Shown here in pieces: positions 1 through 4,831 of a stretch of DNA of 6,496 nt. The notes under the pieces are model-generated. The model worked only from the letters and a program-made list of their open reading frames with translations. It was not told the DNA's origin and did not search any database. The DNA is from Bacillota bacterium (GTDB lineage: Bacteria > Bacillota > Clostridia > Tissierellales > Peptoniphilaceae). The translations under genes were made by a program, and so were the position numbers. The stretch's first letter is position 1. Each line of letters begins with the position of its first letter. The stretch is from assembly GCA_023394215.1 (NCBI GenBank), contig JAEXBH010000150.1:1-6496 (forward strand). Reading direction: 5' to 3'.

Positions 1-482
1 TTTATACTGCAAGAAGCGGTCCGGGAGAGATTGCTTTTGCATCATCATTTCCGGGTTCAATATTGGCTTATGAAGTATCTCCTGCAAATGAATTGATAGT
101 TCAAAAGAGGGCATTTTTAGCTTCCGAGGAAAGTGTTGAAACAGAAGTTTCCTTCCAAAGAAAAATCGGAGTGGGATTTTTTGGAGGAGAAGGCTTTATT
201 ATGCAAAGACTTTACGGTAAGGGACTTGCCTTTCTTGAAATAGACGGAAGCCTTCAACTTTATGAGTTGGAAGCCGGTCAAAAACTTATAATAGATACAG
301 GCTATCTTGTTGCAATGTCCCCTACATGCAGCATAGACATACAGTCAACAGGAAATATGAAGACTATGTTTTTCGGCGGAGAAGGTTTCTTTAATACCGT
401 GGTAACCGGACCGGGTAAGGTTTATTTACAAACTATGCCTATAAGCAAGTTGTTTGGGCTTTTCCCTTCGACAGGTGATTAA
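1..482 (+). CDS. AIM24/TIGR00266-family protein, C-terminal part (5' truncated)
   Basis: The frame is open from base 3 to a TAA at 480-482, giving about 159 codons; the start lies before the window, so the in-frame TTG at 63 is not needed as a start. The glycine-rich beta-type sequence, with GPGEIAF, then VGFFGGEGFIMQRLYGKG and later MFFGGEGFFNTVVTGPGKVYLQT, is typical of the AIM24 family (TIGR00266, formerly DUF124), whose full members are roughly 220-260 residues. The duplicated FFGGEGF motif is seen directly. These are soluble double-stranded beta-helix proteins of poorly known function in bacteria; the yeast namesake is mitochondrial. No signal peptide or membrane segment is visible in the part present. 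It is the last gene of its unit, because a strong terminator starts 39 bases after the stop. The family call is secure; the cellular role is not known. Confidence 0.85.
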   Translation, partial: YTARSGPGEIAFASSFPGSILAYEVSPANELIVQKRAFLASEESVETEVSFQRKIGVGFFGGEGFIMQRLYGKGLAFLEIDGSLQLYELEAGQKLIIDTGYLVAMSPTCSIDIQSTGNMKTMFFGGEGFFNTVVTGPGKVYLQTMPISKLFGLFPSTGD

Positions 483-520
483 ACTGAAGCTTTTTAGGGA
501 TAAATAAAATTTAATTATCG

Positions 521-559
521 AAGCCCTCGATTTAAAAAAGTTTAAATCGAGGGCTTTTT
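521..559 (+). terminator. Intrinsic terminator after the AIM24-family gene
   Basis: A perfect 16-bp stem (521-536 with 541-556) closes on a 4-base loop, AAAG. The GC block GCCCTCG/CGAGGGC lies at the outer end, and a T run at 555-559 follows. It lies 39 bases after the stop codon and separates the first gene from the HxlR-type gene. Confidence 0.93.
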
Positions 560-604
560 ACATGTAATTGGTAAATTTCATTTTATATTATATAATCACC
601 TTAA

Positions 605-633
605 TTGTCCTATATTTTCTTCTGTGATATTAT
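605..633 (+). promoter_or_regulatory. Promoter of the HxlR-type gene (extended -10)
   Basis: A -35 element TTGTCC (605-610), a 17-base spacer and a -10 TATTAT (628-633) preceded by TGA form an extended -10 promoter. Transcription would start near 640, leaving a leader of about 67 bases before the ATG at 707. No clear operator palindrome was seen around it. Confidence 0.65.
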
Positions 634-706
634 ATGTATAGGGCAGATATAAGATGCAGATTGTTTTCGGTTATCTTGTAACATTTTTGTTTGTAGTGAG
701 GGGATT

Positions 707-994
707 ATGAACGATTATCAAAAGGGTTTTGAACTTATTCATGATTTAATAAAGAAGAGATGGGTTCCGCAAATTCTACATTCAATAAAAATCGGCAGAT
801 ACACTTATACGGATATATTAAACAGTATAGATTATCTTTCAAATACCGAACTTCAAAGGAAGCTCAGAGTTTTGGAGGAGAATAAGTGTATATATAAGGA
901 GGAAGGAAACGGGGGATATTATCTGACCGATTTCGGCAGGGAAATAGAGCATTTGTTTAACCATTTTTACGAATTGGGAAAAAAATATATGTAA
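707..994 (+). CDS. HxlR-family winged-helix transcriptional regulator
   Basis: This encodes 95 residues, close to the usual 100-120 of HxlR-type single-domain DNA-binding proteins. Residues about 12-27 (LIKKRWVPQILHSI) match the family's opening helix 'LIGGKWTLLIL'. Residues about 44-64 (LSNTELQRKLRVLEENKCIYKE) match the recognition helix and start of the wing, and YYLTDFGREI is the conserved wing/strand segment. The N-terminal cysteine of many redox-sensing members (the CPV motif) is absent; the only cysteine is in NKCIY, at the wing, so thiol sensing like that of HypR/YodB is not supported. The start is set by GAGG at 698-701, 5 bases before the ATG. It has its own promoter, stands alone and converges on a DtxR-type regulator. 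Its ligand and targets cannot be read from the sequence. Confidence 0.85.
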   Translation: MNDYQKGFELIHDLIKKRWVPQILHSIKIGRYTYTDILNSIDYLSNTELQRKLRVLEENKCIYKEEGNGGYYLTDFGREIEHLFNHFYELGKKYM

Positions 995-998
995 AGGA

Positions 999-1040
999 AA
1001 AATCCTCTTATCGGATGTACAGGTTCGGTAAGAGGATTTT
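999..1040. terminator. Bidirectional intrinsic terminator between convergent regulators
   Basis: The arms at 1001-1015 and 1024-1038 pair over about 15 positions, including two G-T wobbles, around the core ATCCTCTTA/TAAGAGGAT. The loop is 8 bases (TGTACAGG). A run of T follows on the plus strand (1037-1040) and the matching A run at 998-1002 gives a T run on the minus strand. It can therefore end both the HxlR-type gene (stop at 994) and the DtxR-type gene (stop at 1047). Confidence 0.85.
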
Positions 1041-1046
1041 GTATTT

Positions 1047-1703
1047 CTATATTTCTTTGATCACGAGAATTTGTTGCCCTGCTTTGGGTGACAGTACAAG
1101 GCTTTTATCTTTGGATTTGATTATAATGGAATTATCAAAACTTTCAAAGCTGTCAAGATATATCAGCTGGTTAAGTTTTAAATCGAGTTTTTTTGTATAG
1201 TCTAAAAGAGCCGGGTCATCAGCTACTTTTTTTATTTGATAGTAAAAACCCGCTTCGGCATCTGATAATTTTACAGGCCTTTCTTTGTATTCGATTTTAT
1301 CGGCATTAGCAAATATTATACCGCCGTGAGGGCAGTACTCAGGTCTTCCTAAAAAGTTGTTGAGACTTTCAAATAGATGTTCACTGGTTACGCTCTGTAA
1401 GAGCTTAGCCTGATCATGGACGTCTTTCCAATCGTATTTAAGGATTTCGGTCATAAAGTATTCCCAAAGTCTATGTTTTGAAGAAATTGACTTTGCGAGA
1501 TTTTGTCCCTTTTCCGTAAGTTCTATATTTTCAGAGTTATCAGCAACGAGGCCTTCTTTTTTTAGTTTTTTTATCATTTCCGTTACGGAGGATGGGGCAA
1601 CATTCAGCCATTGGCTTATTTCTTTGTTATTTGCCTTGCCTTTTCTGATATTAAGTTTAAATATTGTAGTCAGATAATCTTCCCTTTGAGGATTAATTTC
1701 CAT
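1047..1703 (-). CDS. DtxR/MntR-family regulator with a degraded primary metal site
   Basis: This encodes 218 residues, the length of three-part DtxR/SloR-type repressors. An N-terminal winged helix (residues 7-65; recognition helix APSSVTEMIKKL near 36-47) is followed by a dimerisation/metal domain (about 70-140) and an SH3-like FeoA-type tail (about 142-218). Aligned by eye to DtxR, MntR and SloR, it keeps D9, H77 and E81 (KHRLWE), H96 (VHD), and C124/H126 (CPHG). Three primary ligands of the family, the E/C-x2-E-H set, read K100, Q103 and S104 instead. It may therefore bind metal only at the SloR-like secondary site (E81, C124, H126) or act without metal; this is inference. The start is supported by GGAG at 1713-1710, 6 bases before the ATG. 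It is transcribed alone from the minus strand. Confidence 0.9.
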   Translation of the reverse strand: MEINPQREDYLTTIFKLNIRKGKANNKEISQWLNVAPSSVTEMIKKLKKEGLVADNSENIELTEKGQNLAKSISSKHRLWEYFMTEILKYDWKDVHDQAKLLQSVTSEHLFESLNNFLGRPEYCPHGGIIFANADKIEYKERPVKLSDAEAGFYYQIKKVADDPALLDYTKKLDLKLNQLIYLDSFESFDNSIIIKSKDKSLVLSPKAGQQILVIKEI

Positions 1704-1747
1704 TTTTATCTCCGAGGATTTTAATTTATTTAACAGGAGAATGTCGA

Positions 1748-1776
1748 ATTATACTATGGACTCGTATGAAATGCAG
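1748..1776 (-). promoter_or_regulatory. Proximal promoter candidate of the DtxR-type gene
   Basis: On the minus strand a perfect -10 TATAAT lies at 1753-1748, giving a start near 1741 and a leader of about 38 bases. The -35 at 17-base spacing (CTGCAT, 1776-1771) is poor, so an activator or the distal promoter may be needed. The spacer is filled by an imperfect palindrome (1758-1779). Confidence 0.45.
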
Positions 1777-1779
1777 TCC
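1758..1779. promoter_or_regulatory. Imperfect palindrome over the DtxR-type gene promoter, possible operator
   Basis: GGACT at 1758-1762 is mirrored by AGTCC at 1775-1779. Allowing one extra base, the inner GTAT and ATGC also pair (one G-T), leaving only GAA in the centre. It sits in the spacer of the proximal promoter, where a repressor would block it. It does not resemble the TTAGG-N4-CCTAA type. It could be an autoregulatory operator of the neighbouring regulator or an RNA hairpin in a longer transcript. Confidence 0.35.
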
Positions 1780-1803
1780 GAACAATATCCTATTATGTTT
1801 TCT

Positions 1804-1833
1804 ATTATACCCGATAAGAGGAAATAATATTAA
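1804..1833 (-). promoter_or_regulatory. Distal promoter candidate of the DtxR-type gene
   Basis: On the minus strand the -35 is TTAATA (1833-1828, 4 of 6 matches), the spacer is 18 bases, and the -10 is TATAAT (1809-1804). A transcript from here would start near 1797 and carry the palindrome at 1758-1779 in its leader. It lies just downstream (minus sense) of a terminator, as expected for a new transcription unit. Confidence 0.5.
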
Positions 1834-1862
1834 ATAATTAAAAAAAATTTATTCCACAAAGT

Positions 1863-1892
1863 AAAAAAGAGCAAGCAAAACTTACCCTTTTT
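1863..1892 (-). terminator. Intrinsic terminator of the minus-strand small-ORF transcript
   Basis: Read on the minus strand, GGGTAAG (1887-1881) pairs with CTTGCTC (1875-1869) with two wobbles across a TTTTG loop. The stem is extended outward by A5/T5 and followed by T6 at 1868-1863. On the plus strand two of the pairs become A-C mismatches, so the minus direction is favoured. It ends the unit that starts near 2173 and insulates the DtxR-type gene. Confidence 0.75.
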
Positions 1893-1944
1893 AATATATA
1901 GTCAAGTCCTTAATAGTTAAACGCACTTTAGGAGGACCGGCTAT

Positions 1945-2000
1945 CTCAAATTATTTGGTGCAAATAAGCCAATTTTAAAATATTTGAGAGCTTTATTTGC
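1945..2000. repeat. Nested and competing inverted repeats
   Basis: TTATTTG occurs at 1951-1957 and again at 1993-1999, and its complement CAAATAA sits between them at 1961-1967. The middle copy can pair with either neighbour: a tight 7-bp hairpin with a 3-base loop (1951-1967), or a longer arm (1960-1967 with 1993-2000). CTCAAAT (1945-1951) also pairs with ATTTGAG (1982-1988), which encloses the first hairpin and excludes the second. The stretch 1972-1981 is itself palindromic. Mutually exclusive folding of this kind is typical of attenuators or regulatory RNAs, but the AT richness lowers its weight. Confidence 0.5.
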
Positions 2001-2036
2001 AATGATTGAACATTTTCCTCTTATATGAGGATTAAA

Positions 2037-2120
2037 TCAGGTTTTTAAGCTTGCCTTAAGATGTTTTCTTACATAAAGGAAAGCAAAACCGAAAATTAAG
2101 GTTAATAATAATTTATTCAT
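2037..2120 (-). CDS. Unrecognised 27-residue single-pass membrane micropeptide
   Basis: The ORF opens with ATG at 2120-2118 and ends with TGA at 2039-2037. A good Shine-Dalgarno, GAAAGGA, lies with AGGA at 2130-2127, 6 bases before the start. The product begins MNK, has one hydrophobic stretch (LLLTLIFGFAFLYV, residues 4-17) just long enough to enter a membrane, and ends in a basic tail (R18, K19, H20, K22, K26). It has its own extended -10 promoter and terminator. The shape fits small membrane regulators or type I toxin-like peptides, but it was not recognised as any known family and no function is assigned. Being so short, it could be spurious; the combination of promoter, RBS and composition argues for a real gene. 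Confidence 0.55.
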   Translation of the reverse strand: MNKLLLTLIFGFAFLYVRKHLKASLKT

Positions 2121-2179
2121 TTTATATCCTTTCATCTTAAGTTTAAATTCTACGAGTTTGTATTAACTAACTTATAGAT

Positions 2180-2208
2180 ACTATAACATAAAATTCGGCA
2201 TATGTAAA
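2180..2208 (-). promoter_or_regulatory. Strong extended -10 promoter of the micropeptide/RNA unit
   Basis: On the minus strand the -35 is TTTACA (2208-2203, 5 of 6 matches) and the spacer is 17 bases. The -10 is TATAGT (2185-2180), preceded by TGT at 2188-2186. Transcription would start near 2173, about 53 bases before the ATG of the micropeptide. This is one of the best promoters in the window. Confidence 0.72.
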
Positions 2209-2216
2209 GTATTTAT

Positions 2217-2230
2217 TTAGGCAAACCTAA
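2217..2230. promoter_or_regulatory. DtxR-type palindrome TTAGG-N4-CCTAA (candidate iron/manganese operator)
   Basis: The sequence TTAGGCAAACCTAA has perfect 5-bp half-sites with a 4-base centre, the arrangement bound by one dimer in the classical DtxR/IdeR box. It begins 9 bases upstream of the -35 of the minus-strand micropeptide promoter (centre near -50) and lies about 68 bases upstream of the predicted murQ start. A DtxR-family gene lies 0.5 kb away, but that protein lacks key metal ligands, so the binder could also be another family member encoded elsewhere. That the site is a DtxR-type palindrome is seen; which promoter it controls is inference. Confidence 0.5.
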
Positions 2231-2246
2231 TTATTTTTTTTTGTGC

Positions 2247-2260
2247 TGTAAATATCTACA
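2247..2260. promoter_or_regulatory. Near-palindrome at the murQ -35 region, possible operator
   Basis: TGTAAATATCTACA is symmetric at 12 of 14 positions (TGTA, centre ATAT, TACA). It covers the -35 region of the murQ promoter. It resembles a catabolite-responsive (cre) site at the outer bases but lacks the central CG, so CcpA control is doubtful. A dedicated sugar regulator is possible. Confidence 0.35.
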
Positions 2261-2285
2261 AAAAAACGATAAATTATTGTATAAT
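2255..2285 (+). promoter_or_regulatory. Promoter of murQ-murP
   Basis: A perfect -10 TATAAT lies at 2280-2285. The -35 is weak: TCTACA at 2255-2260 has 4 of 6 matches but a long 19-base spacer. Predicted start is near 2292, giving a leader of about 34 bases. A weak -35 under a palindrome suggests regulated expression. Confidence 0.55.
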
Positions 2286-2325
2286 CAATATATGATGTAG
2301 ATTTCACAAGAAATTTGGAGATGCT

Positions 2326-3231
2326 ATGATAGATTTTTCTAATATAAAAACCGAACAGGTAAATCATAAATCCATAAATTTTTCATCTCTTACGGCAAAG
2401 GAGGCTGTAGAGCTTATGAATTTTGAGGATTTAAGGGCTGTAGAGTGTATAAGAGATAGATTTGAGGAAATAGTAAAGCTCATTGATTTGACTACTGAAA
2501 GTCTTAGAAAGGGAGGCAGGCTGATTTATATAGGAGCTGGTACCAGCGGTAGACTGGGACTTTTAGATGCCAGTGAGTGTCCGCCTACATTCGGGGTAGA
2601 TAAGAATCAGGTAATAGGAATTATTGCCGGGGGAAGACAAGCCTTTACCGTAGCTGTGGAAGGGGCCGAGGATAGAGAGGATTTAGGTAAAAAAGATCTT
2701 TTGGATATAGGTCTAAGCAAAGAGGACACACTTATAGGAATAACAGCAAGCGGCAGGACACCGTATGTTATAGGAGCCCTTAAGTACGGACTTGAGATAG
2801 GTGCAAATGTCGGGGCTGTAGTTTGCAGCTCTGAAAGTTTGATAGCAAAATTTGTCCCAAATACCGTAGAGCTTAATCCGGGGCCGGAGGTTTTGACGGG
2901 TTCTACAAGGTTAAAGGCAGGGACTGTAACAAAATTGGTTTTGAATATGATATCTACAATAAGTATGAAGAATATAGGCAAGATTTACAGGAACTATATG
3001 GTGGATTTGAAAATTTCAAACTCCAAGTTAAGGCAAAGAGCCATAAACATAATTATGGCTGTTACAGCTTGCAATGAAGTTTTTGCGACTGAGAAATTGG
3101 AAGAGGCAGGGGGCAGTGTTAAACTTGCAATAGTTATGATAGCTTTAAAATCTTCATGTGAAGAGGCTAAGAAAATCATAGATAGAAATCTGGGTATCAT
3201 TGATAATATTTTGGAGGATGTATATGGATGA
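2326..3231 (+). CDS. murQ: N-acetylmuramic acid 6-phosphate etherase
   Basis: MurQ is a cytoplasmic enzyme that cleaves the D-lactyl ether of MurNAc-6-phosphate to give GlcNAc-6-phosphate and D-lactate. The product has 301 residues, against about 298 in E. coli. The SIS-fold signature LIYIGAGTSGRLGLLDASEC PPTFG runs over residues 66-90, followed by GIIAGG at 98-103 and AVEGAED at 110-116. The two glutamates matching E. coli Glu83 and Glu114 are present as E84 and E115, so the enzyme should be active. ASGRTPYVIGAL (141-152) and LNPGPEVLTGSTRLKAGT (183-200) are further family blocks, with the small helical domain at the C-terminus. The start at 2326 has GGAG at 2317-2320; the ATG at 2321 is out of frame and stops at once. 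Its last 8 bases overlap murP, so the two are co-translated. No murR or anmK neighbour is visible. Confidence 0.96.
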   Translation: MIDFSNIKTEQVNHKSINFSSLTAKEAVELMNFEDLRAVECIRDRFEEIVKLIDLTTESLRKGGRLIYIGAGTSGRLGLLDASECPPTFGVDKNQVIGIIAGGRQAFTVAVEGAEDREDLGKKDLLDIGLSKEDTLIGITASGRTPYVIGALKYGLEIGANVGAVVCSSESLIAKFVPNTVELNPGPEVLTGSTRLKAGTVTKLVLNMISTISMKNIGKIYRNYMVDLKISNSKLRQRAINIIMAVTACNEVFATEKLEEAGGSVKLAIVMIALKSSCEEAKKIIDRNLGIIDNILEDVYG

Positions 3232-4660
3232 TAGGGAGATAGCTGTAAAAATTGTAGAGGCTTTGGGAGGAAAATCCAATATAGTTAAGGCGGATAACTG
3301 TATGACAAGATTCAGGGTTACTGTCAGGGAAGAGGCTAAGGTTGATGAAGAAACTCTAAAAGCTACGGAAAATGTACTTGGATTGGTAAATTTAAATGGA
3401 CAGTTTCAAATTGTCTTAGGTCCGGGAAAGGCAAAGAAGATAAGAGATATTGCAGTTTCTCAATATAAACTTGATACGGACGGAAATTCTTCGGACAAAA
3501 GGGATTATTTTAATGATTGGAAGCAAAACAAGGAGAATATAAAATCAAAGCAAAAGGATTTTTTTCTAAATAGGGTATTAAAAACAATATCTGAAATTTT
3601 TGTTCCCCTTATACCTGCGATTATTGCCTCAGGCTTGGCAAACGGCTTGGCAAGTCTTATGGGTATTCTCATAGGCAAGGATATATTGCCTGAAGGTTTA
3701 GCTGTACTTAAGCTTTTATTTACCATAATTGGAACAAGTTTTACAGCCTATTTTGCTATTTTTACCGGTATAAGATCGGCTGAGGTTTTCGGAGCTACCC
3801 CCGCAATGGGTGGTATGATAGGAGGAATGTCAATAGTATCAGCTTTGGTGGAACTTTCAAAGCAGCTTGGACTGTATAATGAAGCTATACCTCTTGAATC
3901 CATACTTACAAGCGGTAAGGGGGGCATAATAGGAGTTATACTTGGTGTATTTCTTTTGGCAAGGGTTGAAAAGTTTATAAGAAAGAGGGTGCCTGACCTT
4001 CTTGATTTGATACTTACTCCGTTTTTATCACTTTTAATTACAGCTACTGTTTTTGTTTTAATCCTTATGCCGCTTGCCGGATTTTTATCGGATTATCTGG
4101 TGGCAGCCCTATCCTATATAGTAAATTCCCCAAGTTATCTTGTGAGGATTATAAGCGGTTTTATTTTGTCCGCCCTATTTTTACCTATGGTTTTGCTTGG
4201 GCTTCATCATGGACTTATACCTATATATGCGGTTCAATTGGATAAAATGGGAGGAGTATCACTTTTTCCCGTTTTAGCAATGGCGGGAGCCGGACAGGTA
4301 GGAGCTGCTCTTGCAATATATATTATAGCTAAGAAAGTTGATAATCAAAGGCTTGAGAAAGTAATTGCAGCGGCCTTGCCGGCAGGACTTTTAGGTGTAG
4401 GAGAACCCCTTATATACGGGGTAACACTTCCTATGTTTAAGCCTTTTATAACAGCCGGGTTAGGAGCGGGATTCGGAGGCGCCTTTGTTATGCTAAGCGG
4501 TGTAATGGCAAACGCCTGGGGGCCGAGCGGTCTTGTAGCTCTTCCGCTTATGCAGGGTTGGGGTGTGCTTTATTACCTATGCGGTCTTGTGATTTCTTAT
4601 ATAGGAGGGTTTGTTATAACAATTCTTACAATTAAGGATGAGGACGTGAGAAGGGTATAG
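3224..4660 (+). CDS. murP: PTS N-acetylmuramic acid transporter, EIIBC component
   Basis: This encodes 478 residues with an N-terminal EIIB domain (about 1-80) and a C-terminal EIIC membrane domain (about 112-470). The EIIB phosphorylation site is C26 in ADNCMTRFR, and FGPGKA-like GPGKAKK follows at 66-72; both resemble E. coli MurP. A charged, lysine-rich linker spans about 82-112. The EIIC part has about ten hydrophobic segments, the motif LGLHHGLIPIY (325-335) and the family's GEPLIYG loop (393-399). There is no EIIA domain, so the phosphate must come from a glucose-type EIIA encoded elsewhere, as in E. coli. The start at 3224 has GGAGG at 3213-3217, 6 bases upstream; the ATG at 3218 abuts the Shine-Dalgarno. 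It imports MurNAc as MurNAc-6-phosphate, the MurQ substrate. A related sugar of the same PTS family remains possible, but the murQ overlap argues for MurNAc. Confidence 0.9.
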   Translation: MDDREIAVKIVEALGGKSNIVKADNCMTRFRVTVREEAKVDEETLKATENVLGLVNLNGQFQIVLGPGKAKKIRDIAVSQYKLDTDGNSSDKRDYFNDWKQNKENIKSKQKDFFLNRVLKTISEIFVPLIPAIIASGLANGLASLMGILIGKDILPEGLAVLKLLFTIIGTSFTAYFAIFTGIRSAEVFGATPAMGGMIGGMSIVSALVELSKQLGLYNEAIPLESILTSGKGGIIGVILGVFLLARVEKFIRKRVPDLLDLILTPFLSLLITATVFVLILMPLAGFLSDYLVAALSYIVNSPSYLVRIISGFILSALFLPMVLLGLHHGLIPIYAVQLDKMGGVSLFPVLAMAGAGQVGAALAIYIIAKKVDNQRLEKVIAAALPAGLLGVGEPLIYGVTLPMFKPFITAGLGAGFGGAFVMLSGVMANAWGPSGLVALPLMQGWGVLYYLCGLVISYIGGFVITILTIKDEDVRRV

Positions 4661-4680
4661 CACAAATGAAAGTAATTTTT

Positions 4681-4718
4681 AAGTAGGCATGTAAAAAATA
4701 CATGCCGCTTTTAATTTT
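4681..4718 (+). terminator. Intrinsic terminator after murP
   Basis: GGCATGTA (4686-4693) and TACATGCC (4699-4706) form a perfect 8-bp stem on an A5 loop. Past a bulged A, AAGT/GCTT extends it by four pairs. The downstream T-rich stretch is TTTTAATTTT. It ends the murQ-murP operon and separates it from nrdD. Confidence 0.85.
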
Positions 4719-4775
4719 AAATAATCCCTAAAAAGCCCCATTTCATATATGTTAATATTATAATTTATAAACGAT

Positions 4776-4791
4776 ACACAATATATAGTAT
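4776..4791. promoter_or_regulatory. NrdR box 1
   Basis: ACACAATATATAGTAT matches the NrdR consensus ACACWATATATWGTGT at 15 of 16 positions. NrdR is the zinc-finger/ATP-cone repressor of ribonucleotide reductase operons and binds paired boxes. Confidence 0.88.
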
Positions 4792-4807
4792 ATAAATTTA
4801 AATGGAA

Positions 4808-4823
4808 ATCCTAAATATTGTGT
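4808..4823. promoter_or_regulatory. NrdR box 2
   Basis: ATCCTAAATATTGTGT matches the NrdR consensus at 13 of 16 positions, with the right half perfect. It begins exactly 32 bases after box 1, about three helical turns, which is the spacing NrdR requires to bind both on one face. It ends 8 bases before the nrdD -35. Confidence 0.87.
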
Positions 4824-4831
4824 ATTTCCTA

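Larger units (their letters stand above)
1863..2173 (-). ncRNA. Predicted approx. 311-nt minus-strand transcript with a micropeptide ORF and structured 3' part
   Basis: The unit is defined by an extended -10 promoter (2208-2180) and an intrinsic terminator (1892-1863). Its first half contains a 27-codon ORF (2120-2037). The remaining 170 bases have no ORF of note but hold a 5-bp hairpin just after the stop (2031-2016), a set of competing hairpins (2000-1945) and a CCUCCU tract (1935-1930) complementary to Shine-Dalgarno sequences. That architecture is like a dual-function regulatory RNA, or a small toxin mRNA with a long structured tail. Known C-rich, SD-pairing RNAs of Bacillota include FsrA and IsrR; no sequence homology to them is claimed. 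The existence of a transcript is well supported by signals; a regulatory function is inference. Confidence 0.4.

Noticed and set aside
1015..1200. Plus-strand ORF of 61 codons
   Set aside because: It lies antisense to the 3' end of the DtxR-type gene and over the terminator, with no ribosome binding site; a chance frame.
1741..1827. Plus-strand 28-codon ORF (starting MSNYTMDSYE) with AGGAG just upstream
   Set aside because: The Shine-Dalgarno is only 1 base from the ATG, no plus-strand promoter was found, and the region is better explained as the minus-strand promoter region of the DtxR-type gene.
2016..2031. TCCTC/GAGGA hairpin after the micropeptide stop as a terminator
   Set aside because: The stem is only 5 bp and is followed by A-rich, not T-rich, sequence on the minus strand; the stronger terminator is at 1892-1863.
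2607..3200. Two minus-strand ORFs of 124 and 68 codons inside murQ
   Set aside because: They are antisense frames of a well-supported murQ, with no family resemblance or start signals.
3200..3223. Upstream extension of murP to an earlier start
   Set aside because: The earlier starts have no usable Shine-Dalgarno; GGAGG at 3213-3217 is correctly spaced only for the ATG at 3224, where the EIIB domain begins.
3505..3726. Minus-strand 73-codon ORF
   Set aside because: It is an antisense frame of murP.
4759..4764. TATAAT upstream of NrdR box 1 as the nrdD promoter
   Set aside because: No acceptable -35 lies at 16-18 bases upstream; the TTGACT-17-TAGTAT pair at 4832-4860 is better.
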